64,000 bases of DNA from contig NZ_JACEZU010000001.1 of NCBI RefSeq assembly GCF_014042355.1, forward strand, positions 1 to 64,000, read 5' to 3'. How positions within the stretch are numbered: position 1 is the first letter of the stretch; every line of letters begins with the position of its first letter. The notes under the pieces are model-generated. The model made no database searches. It saw nothing but the letters and a program-made list of their open reading frames with translations, and was not told where the DNA came from. The position numbers and the translations under genes were made by a program. Source of the stretch: Rugamonas apoptosis (GTDB taxonomy: Bacteria > Pseudomonadota > Gammaproteobacteria > Burkholderiales > Burkholderiaceae_D). Of this stretch, positions 7,782-16,285 are shown piece after piece.

Positions 7782-8276
7782 CTAGCCAGCCTTGTGGGCC
7801 GGGGCGAATTCTTTCTGGAACCAGTCGTCCAGCATCTGCTTTTCATAGCGCAGCGCGTCGTCGCTCGGGTAGCGGTTCATGCGCTGCTGATACATCATGT
7901 TGGCCAGTTCGCTGTCGCCGCTGCGCAGCACCTTGCCGTCTTCCTCCAACGAGTAGCGCAAGTGCATATGGGGCCAGTCGGCGCCACCGCGCAGCACCCG
8001 GATGTCGTCCGGGCCCCAGCGGCGCGGATAGACCCAGCCCGCCAGGTCCACATCCAGTACTTCCACCTTCAAGGTCTGGCCGGCCGGCAGCTGCTTGCCC
8101 AGGTGGGTGAAATGGGCCGTCAAGTCCTTCATCACCTGCTCGCGTTCGCGCACGCCATACGGCACATCGCTGAACTGTTCCGGCTTGACGTAGGTGACAC
8201 TCACTTCCGCCAGCGCGGCGCCGCAGGCGGCCAGCGCGAGCGCGGCTGCGGCCAGAATACGATAACGGGTAAGCAT
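7782..8276 (-). CDS. exported DUF3016 protein
   Basis: 164 residues from ATG 8276. An in-frame ATG six codons upstream overlaps the AAAGGA ribosome-binding site, so the internal one is preferred. A signal peptide (LALAACGAALA) precedes a compact domain typical of DUF3016: EVSVTYVKPEQFSDVPYG, then a conserved LKVEVLDVDLAGWVYP segment and a Trp/Arg-rich DIRVLRGGADWPHMHLRYSL strand region. The family is periplasmic and of unknown function. The gene converges with the thioesterase and diverges from the PhoX-like gene. It ends about 86 bases from the thioesterase stop. Confidence 0.8.
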   Translation of the reverse strand: MLTRYRILAAAALALAACGAALAEVSVTYVKPEQFSDVPYGVREREQVMKDLTAHFTHLGKQLPAGQTLKVEVLDVDLAGWVYPRRWGPDDIRVLRGGADWPHMHLRYSLEEDGKVLRSGDSELANMMYQQRMNRYPSDDALRYEKQMLDDWFQKEFAPAHKAG

Positions 8277-8374
8277 GATCCCTGTTCCTTTCATACGGAT
8301 GGGCGGCCAAGCGCCACGTTTTCACTATAGCGCTTTTACCGGTGGCCAGTGCGGTTTGCATAACCTTGTTACCA

Positions 8375-8408
8375 ATGTCACACCACTGTCATATCAAATC
8401 ACTAATAT
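8375..8408 (+). promoter_or_regulatory. Pho box and -10 of the PhoX-like gene
   Basis: ATGTCAC (8375-8381), four bases, CTGTCAT (8386-8392): two seven-base Pho half-sites at the canonical 11-bp period, the second perfect and the first matching 5 of 7. Exactly 10 bases further is TATA-like TAATAT (8403-8408), the spacing at which PhoB replaces the -35 contact. The PhoX-like gene begins at 8510, leaving a leader of about 95 bases. This is the layout expected of a PhoB-activated, phosphate-starvation promoter. PhoB itself is not in the window. Confidence 0.8.
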
Positions 8409-8509
8409 CCCGCTCGTTGAGGCGCGCCACCGTCTCGCATGATGCCGCCGCACAGGCGCGGCACATGAATTGGCTTAACCCAGCTTATCACCACTACAGG
8501 ATGCTTTTC

Positions 8510-10477
8510 ATGCACGAGTCTCCCGATCTGTCCCGCCGCCGTCTGCTGCAATTCCTGTCCAGCGCCCCCCTGCTGCCGCTGGCCGGCGCGGGCAGCGCCT
8601 CCCTGCTGCTGTCGGCTTGCGGCGGTTCCTCCGCGGCCGACGCGGCTCCGGTGCCACCGTCCGTCACCCTGAGCTCGGTGACCTTCTCCGGCATGCCGGC
8701 CCTGAGCCTGGCCGACGCGGCCAAGATGGCCACCACCACGGTCGGCTCGGCCCTGCAAGCGGTCTACAGCGACGGCAGCAAGCGCAGCTACACGCTCCAG
8801 TATCAACCGTTCTTCATCACGGGCGCCCTGGTGCCCAACGGCAGCGGCGGCACCATCCTGGCCGGCGGCTACTACGACATCAACAACAAGCCCATCGTCG
8901 ACAGCACCGACGCCGGCAAGCGCCAGTTCTTCTCCGACTGCCCGGACGGCACCTCGCTGCTCAAGCTGGACGCGCCCACCGTGGCCGGCGTGAAAGGCAA
9001 TACCGTGTTCGCCGTGGTGCAGTTCGAATACACCACCCGCAACGTGGCCGGCGCCTCGATGTACGGCATGCTGCCGTCGCCGATCGCCGTGCTCACGCTG
9101 GACCAGGACAAGACCACCGGCGCCCTGAGCCTGGTGAAATACCACAACGTCGACACCAGCGCCGTGAACGGCCTGTGGATCACCTGCGGCGCCAGCCGCT
9201 CGCCGTGGAATACCCACCTGTCGAGCGAGGAATACGAGCCGGACGCCACCGCCATCGCCACCAACGCCCAGTTCGCCTCGTTCAGCACCAACCTGTTCGG
9301 CGACGCCGCCAAGGCCAATCCTTACCACTACGGCCACCTGCCGGAAGTGACGGTCAACCCGGACGGCACCGGCAGCATCAAGAAGCACTATTGCATGGGC
9401 CGCCTGTCGCACGAGCTGGTGCAAGTGATGCCCGACGAGCGCACCGCGCTGATGGGCGACGACGCCACCAACGGCGGCCTGTTCATGTTCGTGGCCGACC
9501 GCGCGCGCGACCTGTCGTCCGGCACGCTGTACGTGGCCAAGTGGGCCCAGAAGACGTCCGACAACGGCGGCTCGGCCGACCTCAGCTGGATCAAGCTGGG
9601 CAGCGCCACCAGCGCCGAGATCAAGGCCCTGGCCGACAAGCTCAAGGCGGCCGACATCCTGTCCGTCAAGACGGCCGACCCGGCCGACGCCAGCTACACC
9701 CAGATCCCGTTCAGCGGCAAGAAGAACTGGGTCAAGCTGGTGCCTGGCATGGAGAAGGCGGCCGCGTTCCTGGAAACCCACCGCTACGCCGCGCTCAAGG
9801 GCGCCAGCATGGGCTTCACCAAGATGGAAGGCACCACCGTCAACGCCAAGGACAAGATCGCCTATTCGGCCATGAGCTACATCAACGGCGCCATGAAGGA
9901 TGGTTCGGGCGGCATCAAGGTGACCGGCCCCACTGCCGGCATCGTGTACGGCCTCAACCTCAAGGGCGGCCAGAAGGACACCACCGGCGCGGCCATCGAC
10001 AGCGACTGGGTGCCGGTCGACATGGCCGCCGTGCCGGCCCTGGTGGGCGAGGACCTGGCCACGCCGGACGCGCTGGGCAACCTGGCCAACCCGGACAAGG
10101 TGGCCAATCCGGACAACATCAAGTTCTCGGAAAAACTGCGCACCCTGTTCATCGGCGAGGATAGCGGCCTGCACGTGAACAACTTCCTGTGGGCTTACAA
10201 CGTCGACACCAAGAGCCTGACCCGTTTGCTGTCCACCCCGTCGGGCGCCGAATCGACCGGCTTGCACGCGGTCGACGACATCAACGGCTTCGCCTACATC
10301 ATGAGCAACTTCCAGCACCCGGGCGACTGGGAAGTGACCAAGGATGCGGCCGGCAACGTCACCGGCGGCCTGCACTCGAAAGTGATGACCACGCTCGATC
10401 CGCTGATCCGCGCCAACTACCGCGACCGCTTCGGCGCGGCCGTGGGCTACCTGACCGGCCTGCCCGTGCTGAACTAA
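8510..10477 (+). CDS. PhoX-like (DUF839) Tat-exported phosphatase, probable lipoprotein
   Basis: 655 residues from ATG 8510, which has AGGA eight bases upstream; a longer in-frame reading from 8342 lacks a ribosome-binding site and overlaps the Pho promoter. The N-terminus has a twin-arginine signal (SRRRLLQFL, Arg9-11) followed by a lipobox LLSAC with Cys37. The body matches DUF839/PhoX: a TCGASRSPWNTHLSSEEYEP motif, where PhoX enzymes carry active-site Cys and Glu, then GRLSHELVQV and DGLFMFVAD-like segments. PhoX enzymes are Ca/Fe alkaline phosphatases acting on phosphate esters in the periplasm. The Pho box upstream fits a phosphate-scavenging role. Confidence 0.85.
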   Translation: MHESPDLSRRRLLQFLSSAPLLPLAGAGSASLLLSACGGSSAADAAPVPPSVTLSSVTFSGMPALSLADAAKMATTTVGSALQAVYSDGSKRSYTLQYQPFFITGALVPNGSGGTILAGGYYDINNKPIVDSTDAGKRQFFSDCPDGTSLLKLDAPTVAGVKGNTVFAVVQFEYTTRNVAGASMYGMLPSPIAVLTLDQDKTTGALSLVKYHNVDTSAVNGLWITCGASRSPWNTHLSSEEYEPDATAIATNAQFASFSTNLFGDAAKANPYHYGHLPEVTVNPDGTGSIKKHYCMGRLSHELVQVMPDERTALMGDDATNGGLFMFVADRARDLSSGTLYVAKWAQKTSDNGGSADLSWIKLGSATSAEIKALADKLKAADILSVKTADPADASYTQIPFSGKKNWVKLVPGMEKAAAFLETHRYAALKGASMGFTKMEGTTVNAKDKIAYSAMSYINGAMKDGSGGIKVTGPTAGIVYGLNLKGGQKDTTGAAIDSDWVPVDMAAVPALVGEDLATPDALGNLANPDKVANPDNIKFSEKLRTLFIGEDSGLHVNNFLWAYNVDTKSLTRLLSTPSGAESTGLHAVDDINGFAYIMSNFQHPGDWEVTKDAAGNVTGGLHSKVMTTLDPLIRANYRDRFGAAVGYLTGLPVLN

Positions 10478-10518
10478 GCCAGCCCGCCCCGCGCCAGCGG
10501 GGCCGACAGCGCGCCATT

Positions 10519-10559
10519 GGGGACGCAGCACAATTGTGCTGCGTCCCCATTTCTTTTTT
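10519..10559 (+). terminator. perfect 30-bp palindrome with T-run; terminator and dispersed-repeat candidate
   Basis: GGGGACGCAGCACAA (10519-10533) is followed at once by its exact complement TTGTGCTGCGTCCCC (10534-10548), then ATTTCTTTTTT. It lies 41 bases after the PhoX-like stop and can act as a Rho-independent terminator. The outer bases GGGGACG and the inner CAATT recur in the hairpin at 31621-31683, suggesting both belong to one dispersed palindromic repeat family rather than being chance terminators. Confidence 0.8.
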
Positions 10560-10886
10560 GCCGCACAGAACAATGCGGCGATGCCCAGGTTCTGAAAATT
10601 TTTTATCTGGAGATAGCAATATTGCCAAAAACGAAGTATTGTTTGGCTTGCATACAGCGCCATTATGTTGTCAGAAATGACATTAAATGCGCCGCGTTCC
10701 CTGCCCGATGTTGTATGGGCAGCGGTAATCATTATTGCTTGTTGTTAATGGTGACAGGTTGGGACTACAATCGAAAAAGTGTGCCCGAAAAATGCACGCC
10801 GCCTAGCAGTGCCTGGAAGTGAAACGCCCTATAGGTCAGCGCCTTTAGTATTGAGTCAGTCATGCCAATTTGCGGAACTCGTTCTT
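10560..10886 (+). promoter_or_regulatory. AT-rich gene-free leader of the HD-GYP gene with a weak promoter candidate
   Basis: About 330 bases without a credible gene, clearly more AT-rich than the flanks. A possible sigma-70 promoter is TTGTTA (10742-10747), 18 bases, TACAAT (10766-10771), giving a leader of roughly 110 bases before ATG 10887. I looked for a c-di-GMP riboswitch core and did not see a convincing one. Confidence 0.35.
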
Positions 10887-12392
10887 ATGTCCTTTTTGTC
10901 TTCAGCATCGCCCAAGCTGCCTCCATGGAAAATCCTGCTGGTGGACGACGAACCCGATATCCATGACATCACCAAGCTGACCCTGTCCCGCTTCCGCCTG
11001 GAAGGGCGGGGCCTGACCTTCGTGCACGCCTACAGCGGCGCCGAGGCCAAGCAAGTGCTGGCGCGCGAAAGCGATATCGCGCTGGTGTTCCTGGACGTGG
11101 TGATGGAGCGCGAGGATTCCGGCCTGGAAGTGGCGCGCTGGATGCGCGAGGACCTGGACAACCAGTTCACCCGTATCGTGCTGCGCACCGGCCAGCCCGG
11201 CCAGGCGCCCGAGGAGCGGGTGATCGTCAATTATGATATCAATGATTACAAGGAAAAGACCGAGCTCGACCGCACCAAGCTGTTCACCACCACCTTCGCC
11301 GCCCTGCGCGCCTACCGCGACATCATGAAGGTGGAAGAGGCGCGGCGCGCCTCGCAGAATTACCGCGAAGGCCTGGAACGGGTGATCGCGGCCTCGGCCC
11401 ACATCTTCCAGCAGCGCAATTTGAAAGACTTCGCCAACGGCTTGCTGCAGCAAGTGGTGGCCCTGCTGCGGCTGGAAAACAGCATGCTGCTGCGCCTGCG
11501 CGGCGCCACTGCCATCGGCGGCGAACACGAATACGAAATCCTGGCCCAGATCGGCGACGAAGATGGCGCCATCCTCAGCCCGGAAGTGCTGGCCCAGCTC
11601 GACGATGCGGAAAGCAACAAGATTTCCCGCATCCAGGGCGACACCTACGTCGGTTACTTCCCCAACGCCAGCGGCAAGGCGTCGCTGCTGGTGCTCAAGG
11701 GGGTGGAGGAAATCTCCGAGATCGACGCCAAGCTGCTGGAAGTGTTCTGCTCCGGCGTGGCGATCGCCTTCGACAACATCCTGCTCACGCAAGAGATCAC
11801 CGACACCCAGGCCGAACTGATCCTGCGCCTGGGCGACGTGGTGGAATCGCGCTCCAACGAGGCCGGCAACCATGTGCGCCGCATGTCCGAGATCTGCCAC
11901 CTGCTGGCCACGGCGTCCGGCCTGTCGGACGATGAGACGGCCGTGTTGCGCCACGCCGCGCCCATGCACGATATCGGCAAGATCGCCACCCCGGACGCGG
12001 TGCTGCTCAAGCCGGGCAAGCTCGACGCGGCCGAATGGGAAATCATGAAGCAGCATCCGGCCGTCGGCCTGTCCATCCTGGACGGCTCGCAGCGCCCCAT
12101 CCTCAAGGCGGCCGCCGTGATCGCCCACCAGCACCACGAGAAATATGACGGCAGCGGCTACCCGCAAGGCTTGAAGGGCGAGAACATCCACCTGTATGCC
12201 CGCATCGTGGCGGTGGCCGACGTGTTCGACGCGCTGATGCACAAGCGCTGCTACAAGGAAGCGTGGCCAGTGGAGCAGGTGGTGGCCCACTTGCGCGAAG
12301 TGGCCGGCCATCACCTGGACCCGGTCTATGTCGAAGTGCTGTGCAAGAACATCGACCGGGCGCTGGCCATCAACGAGCGCTTCCCCGACTAA
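10887..12392 (+). CDS. response regulator REC-DUF3369-HD-GYP, c-di-GMP phosphodiesterase
   Basis: 501 residues. The start at 10887 has GGAACT upstream; a longer in-frame reading from 10779 has no support. Residues 12-140 form a receiver (ILLVDDEPD, phosphorylation Asp in VFLDVVM). Residues 170-320 are the DUF3369/GAF-like sensor. Residues 330-500 are HD-GYP with His361-Asp362 (MHDIGK) and intact GSGYP at 422-426. HD-GYP enzymes hydrolyse c-di-GMP to GMP or pGpG in the cytoplasm, and both signature motifs are present, so activity is expected. A phospho-donor kinase is not adjacent; the dual-GAF kinase at 13223-15208 is the nearest candidate. Confidence 0.9.
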   Translation: MSFLSSASPKLPPWKILLVDDEPDIHDITKLTLSRFRLEGRGLTFVHAYSGAEAKQVLARESDIALVFLDVVMEREDSGLEVARWMREDLDNQFTRIVLRTGQPGQAPEERVIVNYDINDYKEKTELDRTKLFTTTFAALRAYRDIMKVEEARRASQNYREGLERVIAASAHIFQQRNLKDFANGLLQQVVALLRLENSMLLRLRGATAIGGEHEYEILAQIGDEDGAILSPEVLAQLDDAESNKISRIQGDTYVGYFPNASGKASLLVLKGVEEISEIDAKLLEVFCSGVAIAFDNILLTQEITDTQAELILRLGDVVESRSNEAGNHVRRMSEICHLLATASGLSDDETAVLRHAAPMHDIGKIATPDAVLLKPGKLDAAEWEIMKQHPAVGLSILDGSQRPILKAAAVIAHQHHEKYDGSGYPQGLKGENIHLYARIVAVADVFDALMHKRCYKEAWPVEQVVAHLREVAGHHLDPVYVEVLCKNIDRALAINERFPD

Positions 12393-12414
12393 ATGGCGTG
12401 ATCGGCAGCGCGCC

Positions 12415-12969
12415 TCACACGAAGCCGGCGCCCAGCCGGGCGGCCGGCGCCGCGCCCAGTTCCTGCATCAGGAAGGGTTTCCACTGGCCGCGCCCGCCGT
12501 TACGCACATACAGCGGGCCAAAATAGCGCCGCAACAGCGCTTCCAGTTCCTCGCGCCCCGTCAATCCCAGGTCTTGCCACAGGAAGCGCTGTCCCAGGCA
12601 GGCGGCCGCCAGCGCGCGCGCCGCCCAGTCCGCATGGCAAGGGTCGGCGTCGGCGCCGCGCTGGGCCAGCAGCCGCGCCTGCAGCCGGTGAAACTCGGGC
12701 GGCGTGCACGCCAGCAGCGCCGCATATTTGCGCTCCGGGATGGGCTCGTGATAGTCGAGCGCGGGGAAACAGCAACCGGCCATGCGCAGCAGCGCCGGCT
12801 GGGACATGCCCAGCGTGCGCACGAACAGGGGCAGTTCGCCATCCTGGGCGTTGCGCAGCACGCCGGCCAGCGCGGCCAGCAGCAACGGTTCCGGTTTCAG
12901 TTCGACGGGCACGGCGGGGTCGACGGTCGGCAACAGCACGGCCGCCACAAACGGTATTGTTCCCGTCAT
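12415..12969 (-). CDS. NifQ-family protein lacking the C-terminal cysteine cluster
   Basis: 184 residues. The C-terminal half follows NifQ: FLWQDLGLTGREELEALLRR, a YFGPLYVRN segment, then QWKPFLMQEL, which matches the W-K-K-F-F-Y-K-Q-L region of NifQ. In genuine NifQ this is followed by a four-Cys motif that holds a Mo-Fe-S cluster for FeMo-cofactor synthesis. Here the chain stops 12 residues later (AAPAARLGAGFV) without a cysteine. Only 22 bases separate the stop from the converging HD-GYP gene, so no shifted frame can supply it. No other nif gene is in the window. The start overlaps a 12-codon leader by ATGA. The original molybdenum function is probably lost or altered. Confidence 0.7.
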   Translation of the reverse strand: MTGTIPFVAAVLLPTVDPAVPVELKPEPLLLAALAGVLRNAQDGELPLFVRTLGMSQPALLRMAGCCFPALDYHEPIPERKYAALLACTPPEFHRLQARLLAQRGADADPCHADWAARALAAACLGQRFLWQDLGLTGREELEALLRRYFGPLYVRNGGRGQWKPFLMQELGAAPAARLGAGFV

Positions 12970-13004
12970 GGCGCGGCACGCTGCGCGGTGGCGCGTGAGG
13001 TCAT
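12966..13004 (-). CDS. 12-codon leader ORF coupled to the NifQ-like gene
   Basis: ATG 13004 has the best ribosome-binding site of the locus (AAAGGAGAC, 4 bases before the ATG). It encodes MTSRATAQRAAP and stops at a TGA that overlaps the NifQ-like ATG (ATGA). The NifQ-like start itself has no Shine-Dalgarno of its own, so its translation probably depends on ribosomes finishing this leader. Alternatively the leader is what remains of a deleted gene, or marks a frameshift. It is too short to assign a product. Confidence 0.5.
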   Translation of the reverse strand: MTSRATAQRAAP

Positions 13005-13032
13005 GGAGTCTCCTTTATTGTTGTCGCTCCAT

Positions 13033-13125
13033 ATACGCGAGTGCGTATCAGAGTCATTTCACAATCTTAATATACTTGCCACACATTTCGTGTGAAACAT
13101 GAAGCTTGCGATTGTGAGCACAATC
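13033..13125 (-). promoter_or_regulatory. promoter of the NifQ-like operon with three palindromes
   Basis: On the minus strand: -35 TTTCAC (13097-13092), 17 bases, -10 TATATT (13074-13069). Three inverted repeats surround it. GATTGTG-AG-CACAATC (13110-13125) lies just upstream of the -35. CACAC-ATTTC-GTGTG (13080-13094) lies over the -35 and spacer. ATACGC-GAGT-GCGTAT (13033-13048) lies just past the start of transcription. The positions suit repressor or activator operators. The third resembles TetR-type operators in shape, but the binding proteins are unknown. Confidence 0.5.
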
Positions 13126-13222
13126 AAATAAACAACACCATGACGCGGGGCCGCCGGCGACTCCCCGCTCTATGCGCGCGGCCCTGCCCGTCCGCGTCGG
13201 CCCACATCAACCCAAGCGAGGA

Positions 13223-15208
13223 TCAGGCTTGTTCCACCGCTGCCAGTTCCGCCGGGCCCTGTTTGCGGCGGTTGCGGGGGAAACGCAGCTTGTAGTGCAA
13301 GCCCATGCCTGGCGCGCTGACCACCTTGACACTGCCGCCCAGCGGCCCCGTCACCAGGTTGTACAGGATGTGTGCACCCAGCCCGCTGCCGCCGGAACCG
13401 CGCTTGGTCGTGAAGAAGGGATCGAACAATTGGCCCAGCGTGGTGGCATCCATGCCGATGCCGTCGTCGCTGTAGTCGAACACCACCTGCTCGTCCTCCA
13501 GCTTGCCCGTGATGCGGATCTTGCCTTCCTGCCCTTCGCCATAGCCGTGCACCAGTGAATTGACCACCATGTTGGTGACGATCTGCGACACGGCGCCGGG
13601 GAAGCTTTCCATGTGGATATCGGGCGCGCAATCGATCTCCACGCTCACCTGCTTGCCCTTGAGCTTGGGTTGCAGCGACAGCAGCACTTCATCGAGGTAT
13701 TTGCGCAGGTTGAAGGAGCGGATCTCGTCGGACGACTGATCCACCGCCACCTGCTTGAAGCTGCGCACCAGCGCGGCCGCGCGCTGGGTGTTGGTGGTCA
13801 TGATGCGCAGCGACTGGTCGATGATGTCGAAGAAGCTGTTCAAGCCATCCTCGTCCAGCGTGCCGGCCGCCAGGTCTTCGCGCGTCAGTTTCAGCTCCTG
13901 CACCAGGTGGCTGGTGGCCGTCACGCAGATGCCCAGCGGGGTGTTGATCTCGTGCGCCACGCCGGCCACCAGCCGGCCCAGCGAAGCCAGCTTTTCCTGG
14001 CGTACCAGTTCCGACTGGGCTTCCTTCAAGGCCGTCAGGGCCGAATTGAGGGCCGCGTTCTGTTCCTCCAGCGCTTCCTTGGCCTTGAGGATGGCGCGGT
14101 CGGCCTGCATGCGGGCGATGGCCACGGCCACGTGGTTGGCCATGAAGGCGAGAATATCGAGGTCGGCCTGGGTGTAGATCACGTCCTGATCATAGCTTTG
14201 CACGATGATCACGCCGTAGATTTTCTCGCCCAGCAGCATGGGCGCGCCCATCCAGCTGGCGATGTCCACGCTGCCCATCGGTTCCTTCAGCTCGCCGCTG
14301 GCCACCAGCGCCGCGTAGCCGGGGCCGTCCAGCAGCACGGCCTGGCGCCGCTGCAGCACGTAGGAACTCATGCCCTGCCCGTACTCGAAGCGTTTGACGG
14401 GCGCTTGCGCATCCTTTTCGTCGACAAAATACGGCACCGTCATCTCATGCCGGTCGGGGTGGTACAGGGCCATCAGGAAATTGCGGGCCGGCACCAGTTC
14501 ACCGATGATCTCGTGCAGGCGGCGGTTCAGCGTGGCGCCATCGGCGGTGTTGGCCGACAGGTCCGCCAGTTGGTACAGCGCGTGCTGGATGCTTTCCGCC
14601 CGGCGCCGCTCGGCCACCTCGTGCGCCAGCAGGGCCGTGCGTTCCTGCACCGCCTGCTCCAGCCGGTCCATGCTCTGCAAGCCTTGCAGCGCGCTCGACA
14701 CATGGCTGGCGATCAGTTCAAACAGGGCCCGGTCTTCCGCGCTGAAGGTGTGTTCCTTGTCGTAGCTCTGGATCACGATGGCGCCCAGCGGCACATGGTT
14801 CTGGTCCAGCAGCGGGCAGCCCATCCAGTGCTCGGCCGTGGTGCCCACGCCCCAGGTGCTGCCGGCGAACGATTTGGAGATGGCTTGCTCGGCCGTCATC
14901 ACCAGCGGCACCCGGTGCAAAATCACCCACGCCGTGGGCGACTGCTCGGGCGAGGCCAGCTTGAACGAAGTGTCGGGGTCGGGTGCGGCGTCGGCCTCGT
15001 CGACGAAGTAGACGAAGCGCACCATGTGCTTGTCGCTGCCGCCCTGGTCGGTCAGCGCGACGTAGAAGTTGGCGGCGTACATGATGCGTCCCAGCGCCGC
15101 GTGCACCCCCTCCAGGAATTCCGTGACATTGGTACAACGGCTGGACAGCCGCCCGATTTCGAGCAGCATGGTTTGCACGGCTTCCAGGCGGGTAAGGCGA
15201 CTTTCCAT
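13223..15208 (-). CDS. dual-GAF sensor histidine kinase
   Basis: 661 residues. ATG 15208 is chosen because AGGAAAA precedes it; an ATG ten codons upstream lacks such a site. Order: GAF about 20-190, short coiled coil, GAF about 215-375, a long helix, a HisKA dimerisation helix with phospho-acceptor His419 (VAHEINTPLG), then HATPase with N-box (NMVVNSLVHG), DDGIGMD and a glycine lid GSGGSGLG. No membrane segment or signal peptide is seen, so it is a cytosolic kinase sensing a ligand through its GAF domains. No receiver gene is directly adjacent. The nearest regulators are the NifQ-like locus and the HD-GYP regulator. Confidence 0.88.
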   Translation of the reverse strand: MESRLTRLEAVQTMLLEIGRLSSRCTNVTEFLEGVHAALGRIMYAANFYVALTDQGGSDKHMVRFVYFVDEADAAPDPDTSFKLASPEQSPTAWVILHRVPLVMTAEQAISKSFAGSTWGVGTTAEHWMGCPLLDQNHVPLGAIVIQSYDKEHTFSAEDRALFELIASHVSSALQGLQSMDRLEQAVQERTALLAHEVAERRRAESIQHALYQLADLSANTADGATLNRRLHEIIGELVPARNFLMALYHPDRHEMTVPYFVDEKDAQAPVKRFEYGQGMSSYVLQRRQAVLLDGPGYAALVASGELKEPMGSVDIASWMGAPMLLGEKIYGVIIVQSYDQDVIYTQADLDILAFMANHVAVAIARMQADRAILKAKEALEEQNAALNSALTALKEAQSELVRQEKLASLGRLVAGVAHEINTPLGICVTATSHLVQELKLTREDLAAGTLDEDGLNSFFDIIDQSLRIMTTNTQRAAALVRSFKQVAVDQSSDEIRSFNLRKYLDEVLLSLQPKLKGKQVSVEIDCAPDIHMESFPGAVSQIVTNMVVNSLVHGYGEGQEGKIRITGKLEDEQVVFDYSDDGIGMDATTLGQLFDPFFTTKRGSGGSGLGAHILYNLVTGPLGGSVKVVSAPGMGLHYKLRFPRNRRKQGPAELAAVEQA

Positions 15209-15327
15209 CGTTTTTTTCCTATGTTTGCAGATGCACACAGGAAATACTAGCAGGTCGCCGGAGGATAGTGCCAGGAATCTTCACGGTCCCGGCGGGGCGC
15301 CACGCCCCAACCGCCCGCTGCGGCGCT

Positions 15328-15822
15328 TTACGGCCGGCGGTAGTCGTTGGCGATCCACGCCTCGGCGCTGGCCACGCTCAGCTTGAAGGTGGGCGCCACC
15401 CGCACGCTGGCCAGTTGCTCGCCGTAACCATCCCACGCGCTCAGGGTGGCGTAAGGGTCGTCCTCGTCGGGCACGATGTCGAGGTTGACCTTGAGCTGGC
15501 CCGCCTCGGCATTAACGAACACGCTTTTATGCAACTGGGCGTGCAATTGCTGCTCGTGGCGGCGCAACACTTCGTTGGCCGTCTTGACCAGGGTGTTGAA
15601 GGCGTTCACGTCCAGCGGCTTGGGGTTCTTCTTGTCGCGCCCCATGGTCCACGGGCCCACCAGCGCCGGTTCCGGCTCGCCATCCTTGATCATGGCCACG
15701 GCCCAGCCTTCATCTTCCTCGTTCTTGATCACGCGCGCGGTCCAGCCATTGCCCTGCCAGACGCGGGCCTCCTGCACGAGGGCGTCATCGGATTCGGGGA
15801 ATGCTGCGGTAACGTGAGGCAT
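15328..15822 (-). CDS. conserved hypothetical protein
   Basis: 164 residues from ATG 15822 (an in-frame ATG at 15855 would add 11 residues; neither has a strong ribosome-binding site). A soluble acidic protein without signal or membrane segment: MPHVTAAFPESDDALVQEAR, a basic-to-acidic stretch RVIKNEEDEGWAVAMIKDGE, then DVNAFNTLVKTANEVLRRHE and a Trp-rich tail ending EAWIANDYRRP. The codon pattern is like its neighbours. I do not recognise a family. Just upstream (15871-15900) is a short tandem run of GGCCGT units. Confidence 0.65.
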   Translation of the reverse strand: MPHVTAAFPESDDALVQEARVWQGNGWTARVIKNEEDEGWAVAMIKDGEPEPALVGPWTMGRDKKNPKPLDVNAFNTLVKTANEVLRRHEQQLHAQLHKSVFVNAEAGQLKVNLDIVPDEDDPYATLSAWDGYGEQLASVRVAPTFKLSVASAEAWIANDYRRP

Positions 15823-16021
15823 GGCTGGCTCGTCAAAAAAGTGCGGGGCCGCCATGATAGTCGAAATCGGCCGTGGCCGTGGCCGTGACCGTGGCCGCTG
15901 CCATCGCACTATGCTTGGCCCTCGCCATCCCGCCGCCCCCCGCAAGCGGCGCGCGGGCACGCAACAAGAACCAGGCCGAACGACCTGATCCTGTAACGCC
16001 ACGGGTGGAACGCCTGCCGGT

Positions 16022-16285
16022 TCAGCCGCGCATTCGCCTGCCCGCGCACGACACGGCGGGCCGGGGCGGCGGCGTGATCGGCGGACGCAAGGGCGTCACA
16101 CGCGGATCGATGGCCGGTTCCGGCATCTGGTAGCTGAAAGGATTGATGATGATGGGCGGTATCGTGGGCGGCGCCGAAGGCGGCCCCTTGGGTCCGTTGG
16201 AGCAAGATTGTGCGCTACGCTGGCGCTCCGCCCGGTTGCAAATCGAGGATATCGATTGACCCTCGCTGATCTCTAGCCATGCCAT
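16022..16285 (-). CDS. small Pro/Ile-rich hypothetical protein
   Basis: 87 residues. The start at 16285 is supported by a strong Shine-Dalgarno (CGGAGGGC). The N-terminal third is polar (MAWLEISEGQSISSICNRAE), followed by a proline-rich middle (PKGPPSAPPTIPPIIINPFS) and a basic end RRMRG. No signal peptide or membrane helix. Three cysteines. No family recognised. The region between it and the gene at 15328 holds no other credible coding sequence. Confidence 0.5.
   Translation of the reverse strand: MAWLEISEGQSISSICNRAERQRSAQSCSNGPKGPPSAPPTIPPIIINPFSYQMPEPAIDPRVTPLRPPITPPPRPAVSCAGRRMRG

Noticed and set aside
10678..10886. c-di-GMP riboswitch before the HD-GYP gene
   Set aside because: The conserved GEMM core was not found; only a weak promoter can be proposed.
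13613..15250. 545-codon plus-strand frame opposite the GAF kinase
   Set aside because: Composition (His/Arg/Val/Gln) is typical of the antisense of GC-rich coding DNA; the kinase motifs are on the minus strand.
15871..15903. GGCCGT tandem run as a possible regulatory repeat
   Set aside because: Very short and simple; more likely replication slippage.
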